Source of the DNA: Ezakiella coagulans
GTDB lineage: Bacteria > Bacillota > Clostridia > Tissierellales > Peptoniphilaceae
Reading direction: 5' to 3'
Length of the DNA stretch: 50,455 nucleotides
NCBI RefSeq assembly: GCF_003096635.1
Contig: NZ_QEKV01000011.1
Span: 1 to 50,455, forward strand
Shown here: in pieces, positions 46,007-50,455 of the stretch
Position numbering within the stretch: position 1 is the first letter of the stretch
How the letters are laid out: each line of letters starts with the position of its first letter
The notes under the pieces: generated by a model
Told to the model about the DNA's origin: nothing
What the model saw: the letters and a program-made list of their open reading frames with translations, nothing else
The model's database searches: none
Translations under genes and position numbers: made by a program

Positions 46007-47527
46007 TTATTTTTTCCCGAGAAGAGTCCCAAAAATACCTCTTACAAGCTCATTTCCAATCTTTCGGCTTGCTGTTCCTATCATCGAATTGATAACTCTG
46101 CCGCCAAATTTCTCAAGCTCGCTTCTATTCTTTTTCCTCTCTCTTTCAAGACGTTCTTCTTCTTTTTTTAATCTCTCCTGTTCTTTTCTAGAAAGTTCTT
46201 CTGCTTTTATTCTTTCTTTTTCCTGTTCGAGTTTTTCCTTTTCAGCATCTATTCTCTTCTTTTCTGCAAGAAGCACCTCGTATGCGGACTCTCTATCAAT
46301 CACATCCTTGTACTTGGACATCAAAATTGAAGAATTCGAAAAATCCCTTATATCTTCTTCACTCATAGTTCCAAACGAACTCATTGGCGGCATAATAAGA
46401 GCCTTTTCAGTTACTTGAGGAAGTCCCTTTTCATCAAGACATGAAACAAGTGCCTCCCCGCTCTTCATATTTGTGAGGGCAGATTCTATATCAAGATTCG
46501 GATTTTCTCTGAAATTCATCGCCGTATCCTTTATCATCTTTCTATCCTTCGGGGTGAATGCCCTTAATGCGTGTTGAATTTTATTTCCAAGTTGAGAAAG
46601 CACGTCCTCCGGTATATCCCCAGGACTTTGCGTAACGAAAAACACGCCCACTCCTTTTGAGCGAATAAGTTTAATGACTTGAAGAAGTTTATCTTTTAAT
46701 ACTTTACTTCCTTGGCTGAAAATCAGGTGCGCTTCATCAAAGAAAAATAACATCTTAGGAATTTCCAAATCTCCAACTTCCGGAAGAATTTCATAAATCT
46801 CCGACAAAAACCAAAGAAGAAATGTGGTATAAAGTTTTGGACGTTGGAATAAAACTTTTGAATTTAATATATTTATAACGCCTTTCCCATCAGTAGTTTT
46901 CTTTATCAAATCGTTCACATCAAGAGCAGGCTCACCAAAGAATTTTTCTGCACCTTCATTTTCCAGAACTAAAAGTGCTCTGTTGATTGCCCCGACAGAT
47001 TGCGGAGAAATATTCCCATATTCTGCACGAAGTTCATTGCTGTTTTCAGAAATATAATTCAAAACTGATTTCAAATCCTTAAAATCCAAAATTAAAAGTC
47101 CTCTTTCATCTGCAACTTTAAATGCAATATTTAAAATTCCCATTTGGACATCGTTAAGTTCTAGTAAATTCGATAGAAGAATAGGTCCTAAATCAGAAAC
47201 AGTCGCTCTTATTGGAACGCCTAAATCCTCCAAAATATCCCAAGATTGAACCGGAAAACTTTGAAAATTAAAACTATTATCGCCTATAAAATTTAATCTT
47301 TCATTTATCTTTTCATTTTCTTCTCCGGCAATATGTAGTCCATACAAATCGCCCTTTACATCCGGAATAAAAACCGGAATACCGAGCATAGATGCTCTTT
47401 CCGCTATAACTTTTAAAGTTGTTGTTTTACCGGTTCCTGTTGCTCCTGCAATAAGTCCATGTCTGTTTAACATCTCCGTTTTAAGAAAAACTTGACTTTC
47501 ACCCTTTCCAATAAGAATATCAGTCAT
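46007..47527 (-). CDS. HerA/DUF853-type P-loop ATPase
   Basis: 506-residue ATPase of the FtsK-HerA superfamily, DUF853 (YjgR) type. Walker A GATGTGKT at 28-35; the Walker B region reads MLFFFDEAHLIF; a conserved FVTQSPGDIPEDVL segment follows. The C-terminal 90 residues are a Lys/Glu-rich coiled coil (about 410-475) followed by a short hydrophobic-basic tail. Cellular role is not established; DNA or protein translocation is presumed. It has its own promoter (47545-47574), divergent from the luciferase-like gene. Confidence 0.88.
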   Translation of the reverse strand: MTDILIGKGESQVFLKTEMLNRHGLIAGATGTGKTTTLKVIAERASMLGIPVFIPDVKGDLYGLHIAGEENEKINERLNFIGDNSFNFQSFPVQSWDILEDLGVPIRATVSDLGPILLSNLLELNDVQMGILNIAFKVADERGLLILDFKDLKSVLNYISENSNELRAEYGNISPQSVGAINRALLVLENEGAEKFFGEPALDVNDLIKKTTDGKGVINILNSKVLFQRPKLYTTFLLWFLSEIYEILPEVGDLEIPKMLFFFDEAHLIFSQGSKVLKDKLLQVIKLIRSKGVGVFFVTQSPGDIPEDVLSQLGNKIQHALRAFTPKDRKMIKDTAMNFRENPNLDIESALTNMKSGEALVSCLDEKGLPQVTEKALIMPPMSSFGTMSEEDIRDFSNSSILMSKYKDVIDRESAYEVLLAEKKRIDAEKEKLEQEKERIKAEELSRKEQERLKKEEERLERERKKNRSELEKFGGRVINSMIGTASRKIGNELVRGIFGTLLGKK

Positions 47528-47544
47528 GTAAACACCCCCATCTA

Positions 47545-47574
47545 ATTATATGTTTAAATAGCTTTAAAAGTCAA
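47545..47574 (-). promoter_or_regulatory. Promoter of the HerA-like gene
   Basis: Minus-strand TTGACT (47574-47569), 18-base spacer and TATAAT (47550-47545). Confidence 0.65.
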
Positions 47575-47625
47575 TAGTGTTAATAATTCTTATAATTGGG
47601 TATATCATTATAAAGAGGTGATTAT

Positions 47626-48615
47626 ATGACAAAAATATCTGTGCTTAATTTGGTGCCAAAATACAACGACGAGACTATGACAGATGCTTTCAAAAGAGCA
47701 GTCGCATTGGCAGAATTTGCAGACAAACACGATTTCTTAAGATACTGGGTTGCAGAACATCACAACAGCCCAGGGGTGCTCAGCTCCGCAACTGAAATTA
47801 TTCTCGCACATATTGCCGATCATACAAATAGAATTAGAATAGGAGCAGGTGGAGTAATGCTTCCAAACCACACAGTTTTTCAAGTTGCTGAAAAATACGG
47901 TACTCTTGAAGCATTATTTCCGGGAAGAATTGACCTTGGAGTCGGAAGAGCTCCTGGAACCGACATAGAAACCGCAAAACTTATTTATAGAAATACCTAC
48001 CAATTAGAAAGTTTCCAAAAAGCAATTGAAGAACTACTCGACTACTTTTCAAAAGAAGCACGCGATTTCAAAGTTGCACCATATCCTGGAGTCGGTACAA
48101 ATGTTCCTGTTACAATTTTAGGAAGCTCACTTGACTCAGCAACAGTTGCCGCAGAACTAGGACTACCTTATTCATTCGCAGGTCACTTTGCCCCTAACAC
48201 AGTTGAAGCAGCTTTTAGACTATATAGAAGAAACTTTAAGCCAAGCAAATATCTTGATAAACCATACACAATGCTTGGACTTTCAGCAAATATTGCTGAT
48301 AATAAAACCGACGCCGACGAACTGGAATTCCACGCAATTCAAGTATTCCTACAAATACTCGACGTGAAGAATAGAAAGGAATTCGAAAAAATCAATCCTG
48401 ACGAAGCTCCTGAACTGACATCAATGCAAAAATTTGCACTGAGAACAATGCGCGGACTTCACATAGGTGGAGATAAGGATGAAGCTTCCAGACAATGGAG
48501 AGAAATGAAGGAAAGATACCAACCTGACGAACTTATTGCTGTCTGCTACATTCCTGAATATGATAAACTTGAAAAATCATACGAAATGTTGGAAGACATA
48601 GTATTGAACGACTAA
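47626..48615 (+). CDS. LLM-class (luciferase-like) flavin-dependent oxidoreductase
   Basis: 329 residues with the bacterial-luciferase-like TIM barrel. The motifs RYWVAEHHNSPGVLSSATEI (about 41-60), IRIGAGGVMLPNH and GRIDLGVGRAPGTD are those of the alkanal-monooxygenase-like single-subunit group of Firmicutes. It should bind FMN or FMNH2. The physiological substrate is unknown, and in an anaerobe an oxygen-scavenging or reductase role is possible. GAGGTG precedes the ATG. Monocistronic, ended by a shared terminator. Confidence 0.9.
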   Translation: MTKISVLNLVPKYNDETMTDAFKRAVALAEFADKHDFLRYWVAEHHNSPGVLSSATEIILAHIADHTNRIRIGAGGVMLPNHTVFQVAEKYGTLEALFPGRIDLGVGRAPGTDIETAKLIYRNTYQLESFQKAIEELLDYFSKEARDFKVAPYPGVGTNVPVTILGSSLDSATVAAELGLPYSFAGHFAPNTVEAAFRLYRRNFKPSKYLDKPYTMLGLSANIADNKTDADELEFHAIQVFLQILDVKNRKEFEKINPDEAPELTSMQKFALRTMRGLHIGGDKDEASRQWREMKERYQPDELIAVCYIPEYDKLEKSYEMLEDIVLND

Positions 48616-48639
48616 AAAAGGCCCCTTATGGGGTCTTTT
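48616..48639. terminator. Shared terminator between convergent genes
   Basis: AAAAGGCCCC/GGGGTCTTTT stem with a TTAT loop and one G-U pair, flanked by A and T runs. It serves the luciferase-like gene and the free-Met-sulfoxide reductase gene. Confidence 0.8.
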
Positions 48640-49084
48640 AAAATACATTTGATTCTATTAAAAGTCTAACTATCTCTTCCAAATTTTCTTTGTCAAATTC
48701 ATTAAAACGATTTAAACTATAGGAGTCCAAATCAAGCACTCCTATTTTTTTGTCATTACATATTATTGGAACTACAATTTCAGACCGAGACATTGAATCG
48801 CACGCAATATGCCCCGGAAACTTTTCTACATCCGAAACCACAAAGGTCCTTCCCTCTTTAAATGCAGTTCCGCAAACTCCGCTTCCAACTTTTATCCTAT
48901 TACATGCTGCCTTACCTTGAAACGGTCCCAAAACAAGTTCTCCATCTTTTTCTAAATAAACTCCGGCCCAACTTACATCGGGAAGCTCCTTTATAAAAGC
49001 TATGGAGTTACACAAATTGGCAAGCTTGTCGCTTTCCTTATGAAGTTGGAGCTTTATATTAAAAATAACTCTTTCGTAATCCAT
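48638..49084 (-). CDS. msrC: Free methionine-(R)-sulfoxide reductase (GAF domain)
   Basis: 148-residue single GAF domain enzyme reducing free L-Met-(R)-sulfoxide. All three conserved cysteines are present: Cys61 (GKAACNRI), Cys71 (GSGVCGTA) and Cys95 (GHIACDSMSRSEIVVP). Start at the ATG at 49084 after GAGGTGG; a TTG-initiated longer frame is less likely. Together with the peroxiredoxin nearby it points to oxidative-damage repair, though the two are not in one operon. Confidence 0.93.
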   Translation of the reverse strand: MDYERVIFNIKLQLHKESDKLANLCNSIAFIKELPDVSWAGVYLEKDGELVLGPFQGKAACNRIKVGSGVCGTAFKEGRTFVVSDVEKFPGHIACDSMSRSEIVVPIICNDKKIGVLDLDSYSLNRFNEFDKENLEEIVRLLIESNVF

Positions 49085-49240
49085 ATTCCACCTCAATAAA
49101 TATTATAACTTATAAAAAGAAAAAATTGAAGAGCGTTGGAAATAATTATTAGATTAAAGTATGAATAATATAAAAATTAGCGGTTAATATTCTTGTTATT
49201 AATATTGTAAAAATACTCGAATCATAAAAATATATTACCA
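49085..49240. other. AT-rich intergenic region upstream of the msrC-like gene
   Basis: No gene seen. Contains the presumed promoter region of the msrC-like gene and AT-rich sequence leading to the tandem terminators at 49249. Confidence 0.5.
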
Positions 49241-49248
49241 TATAAAAA

Positions 49249-49272
49249 AGAGGAGATATTTATACCTCCTCT
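49249..49272 (-). terminator. Tandem terminator hairpin 1
   Basis: AGAGGAG/CTCCTCT stem (49249-49255, 49266-49272) with a T6 tract following on the minus strand. Leftmost, and therefore last encountered, of three near-identical hairpins in the tuf downstream region. Confidence 0.75.
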
Positions 49273-49313
49273 ATATTTATAATATTACCAAAAGTTTGTA
49301 TTTTGAACAAAAA

Positions 49314-49337
49314 AGAGGAGATATTTATAACTCCTCT
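49314..49337 (-). terminator. Tandem terminator hairpin 2
   Basis: AGAGGAG/CTCCTCT stem (49314-49320, 49331-49337), same flanking sequence as hairpin 1 and T6 on the minus strand. The preceding TTTGTATTTTGAAC block recurs at 49484. Confidence 0.75.
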
Positions 49338-49362
49338 ATATTTATAACTTCCCTATATTTTT

Positions 49363-49485
49363 AATTTTTCGATAAAATTGATGAATAACACGAAGTGCAG
49401 AATTTTTACTGCCCGAGGCGTACTGGCAAGTACGTCGAGGGTTGAAAAATTCGAACGAGTGTTAGTCGCAATTTTAGCAAAAATT
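49363..49485. repeat. Palindromic structured repeat, unit 1 (123 nt)
   Basis: A 123-base long-range hairpin. Nested arms from outside in: AATTTTT/AAAAATT (49363-49369, 49479-49485), TAAAATTG/CAATTTTA (49373-49380, 49469-49476), TAACAC/GTGTTA (49386-49391, 49459-49464), GAATTTTT/AAAAATTC (49400-49407, 49445-49452), GCGTACT/AGTACGT apical (49418-49424, 49429-49435). Unit 2 has the same length and layout with paired changes. No ORF. Confidence 0.75.
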
Positions 49486-49502
49486 TGTATTTTAAACAAA
49501 AA

Positions 49503-49525
49503 AGAGGAGGTAGAACCTCCCCTCT
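49503..49525 (-). terminator. Tandem terminator hairpin 3
   Basis: AGAGGAGG pairs with CCT and CCTCT across a two-base bulge (49503-49510, 49516-49525); T6 follows on the minus strand. It lies between the two palindromic units. Confidence 0.65.
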
Positions 49526-49534
49526 ATACTTCTT

Positions 49535-49657
49535 AATTTTTAGGATAAATCGATGTATAACGCGCAGTACAGTTTTTTCGCGAATGAGGTGTGCTAGTGC
49601 ACACCGCAACGAGCGAATAAAACGAAACAAGCGTTAGACGCGATTTAGACAAAAATT
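49535..49657. repeat. Palindromic structured repeat, unit 2 (123 nt)
   Basis: Same 123-base architecture as unit 1. Arms: AATTTTT/AAAAATT (49535-49541, 49651-49657), TAAATCG/CGATTTA (49546-49552, 49641-49647), TAACGC/GCGTTA (49558-49563, 49631-49636), GTTTTTTCGC/GCGAATAAAAC (49572-49581, 49613-49623, one bulge), GGTGTGC/GCACACC apical with loop TAGT (49588-49594, 49599-49605). Several pairs differ from unit 1 on both sides, keeping the stem. It starts five bases after the tuf fragment's stop (minus-strand sense). Confidence 0.75.
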
Positions 49658-49661
49658 AAAA

Positions 49662-49739
49662 TTATTCGATAATTTCTGTTACAACTCCAGCGCCAACTGT
49701 TCTTCCGCCTTCTCTGATAGCGAATTTAAGTCCTTTTTC
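49662..49739 (-). pseudogene. 3' fragment of a second tuf gene
   Basis: Encodes only the last 25 residues of EF-Tu ([20 protein letters not shown] and on to the end) plus stop. The protein sequence is identical to the intact tuf C-terminus at 49910, but the two differ at several synonymous positions in the middle of the segment. Upstream of it, homology stops abruptly and an in-frame TAG appears. It is a remnant of a diverged tuf paralogue or a recombined 3' end, not a gene. Confidence 0.85.
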
Positions 49740-49860
49740 GAAGCCCTAGCCCTGCAAGTCACGAGCTGAAAGCGAAGTGAATGCAGCGGCAGGTCTTGTG
49801 CCAAAGATTCCTAAGAGGCGGAGTGTTAACGAACGCCGATTAGCAGAATCTGTCGGCCAT
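49740..49860. other. GC-rich structured insert between tuf and the tuf fragment
   Basis: About 120 bases with roughly half G+C, far above the surroundings. Several hairpins are possible: GCCGA/TCGGC (49835-49839, 49853-49857), GGCG/CGCC (49817-49820, 49834-49837, exclusive with the former) and CCTGC/GCAGG (49751-49755, 49789-49793). No ORF on either strand is convincing. It could be a small RNA, a mobile repeat or an rRNA/tRNA-region scar. Confidence 0.5.
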
Positions 49861-49874
49861 AGAAAAATACAAGA

Positions 49875-49900
49875 AAAGCAATTGCCTTTGCAATTGCTTT
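49875..49900 (-). terminator. tuf terminator
   Basis: Perfect 11-bp stem AAAGCAATTGC/GCAATTGCTTT (49875-49885, 49890-49900), then TTCTTGTATTTTT on the minus strand, ten bases after the tuf stop. Confidence 0.85.
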
Positions 49901-49909
49901 GATTGTTTA

Positions 49910-50455
49910 TTATTCGATAATTTCAGTTACAACTCCAGCGCCTACAGTACGGCCACCTTCACGAATAGCGAATTTAAGTCCTTTTTCTATAGCAATCGGT
50001 GTGATAAGTTCGATTGTGAATCTTGCGTTATCTCCCGGCATTACCATTTCTACGCCTTCTTCAAGTTCGATGTTTCCTGTTACGTCTGTTGTTCTGAAGT
50101 AGAATTGTGGTCTATATCCGTTGAAGAATGGGGTGTGTCTTCCGCCTTCTTCTTTGGTTAGTACGTATACTTCTGCTTTGAATTTTGTGTGTGGGTGTAT
50201 TGTTCCTGGTGCTGCAAGTACTTGTCCTCTTTCGATTTCTTCTCTTTGTACACCTCTTAGTAGTACTCCGATGTTGTCTCCTGCTTCAGCGACGTCAAGG
50301 AGTTTTTTGAACATTTCTACGCCTGTTACAACTACGCTTCTTGGTTTTTCTTGAAGTCCAACGATTTCTACTGTGTCTCCAACTTTTACTTGGCCTCTTT
50401 CAACTCTTCCTGTTGCTACTGTTCCACGTCCTGTGATTGTGAAGACGTCTTCTAC
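49910..50455 (-). CDS. tuf: Elongation factor Tu, C-terminal part (runs off window)
   Basis: The last about 181 residues of EF-Tu, which brings aminoacyl-tRNA to the ribosome as a GTP complex. The visible part covers domain 2 and domain 3: [20 protein letters not shown] at the start, [19 protein letters not shown] in the middle and the canonical [12 protein letters not shown] near the end. The GTPase domain lies beyond the right edge. The reading frame is open to the last base. A clear terminator follows, and a fragment of a second tuf lies 170 bases downstream. Confidence 0.98.
   Translation of the reverse strand, partial: VEDVFTITGRGTVATGRVERGQVKVGDTVEIVGLQEKPRSVVVTGVEMFKKLLDVAEAGDNIGVLLRGVQREEIERGQVLAAPGTIHPHTKFKAEVYVLTKEEGGRHTPFFNGYRPQFYFRTTDVTGNIELEEGVEMVMPGDNARFTIELITPIAIEKGLKFAIREGGRTVGAGVVTEIIE

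Noticed and set aside
49406-49630. Minus-strand ORF of 74 codons across the palindromic units
   Set aside because: It spans two inverted-repeat elements and a terminator; the frame is a by-product of the repeats and has no ribosome binding site.
1-50455. CRISPR array, prophage or insertion sequence
   Set aside because: No regularly spaced direct repeats of CRISPR type, no transposase, integrase or phage structural genes were seen on either strand.

Overview
The window reads as a chromosomal segment of a low-GC (roughly 30%), strictly anaerobic Gram-positive bacterium, most likely in the Tissierellia/Peptoniphilaceae neighbourhood of the Firmicutes. This placement is an inference from gene content: anaerobic ribonucleotide reductase NrdDG, SpoVG, a CtsR-type operator, strong A-tract promoters, TTG/GTG starts with good Shine-Dalgarno sites, a probable selenoprotein, and amino-acid (histidine) fermentation genes. 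There are no phage, transposase or CRISPR signatures.

Layout. Positions 1-215 carry a very strong outward-facing promoter with an A-tract UP element, whose transcript leaves the window on the left and looks like an rRNA-type leader. A LysR regulator follows (342-1217, +). Next is a histidine-degradation block on the minus strand (7858 down to 1254): promoter, short His-containing leader peptide, intrinsic terminator, hutH, hutU, terminator, ftcD, hutI and a LuxR-type regulator with a degenerate receiver domain. Together these turn histidine into urocanate, imidazolonepropionate, formiminoglutamate, then glutamate and formimino-THF. The THF branch may be served by 5-formyl-THF cyclo-ligase at 26620.

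7.9-19.3 kb holds housekeeping genes: murC, spoVG, tRNA-Ala(GGC), a pirin, and a minus-strand run pncB-dnaX-ebfC-recR-M16C peptidase. An isochorismatase-like hydrolase is preceded by a small HesB-like gene with one in-frame UGA, best read as selenocysteine. 19.3-22.9 kb is a dnaJ-like/clpB stress operon with a textbook CtsR operator. 22.9-25.4 kb is an extremely AT-rich island with one secreted transglutaminase-like gene. 25.4-36.8 kb carries a CofE-like ligase, folate cyclo-ligase, nrdDG with a candidate NrdR box, an ABC-2 exporter, a malic enzyme with an unusual N-terminal extension, YitT, a lipoprotein and a DUF4177 protein. 36.9-44.5 kb is rpoB-rpoC with their own promoter and leader.

The right end has a TIM-barrel protein, a 2-Cys peroxiredoxin, a HerA-like ATPase, a luciferase-like monooxygenase and a free-methionine-sulfoxide reductase, and ends inside tuf. 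Downstream of tuf is an unusual non-coding patchwork: a GC-rich structured insert, a 3' fragment of a second tuf, and two 123-nt palindromic units whose stems show compensatory changes, separated by tandem terminators.

The most interesting candidates are the hut leader-peptide/terminator arrangement (a possible histidine-induced attenuator), the UGA-containing HesB-like gene, and the covarying palindromes downstream of tuf.
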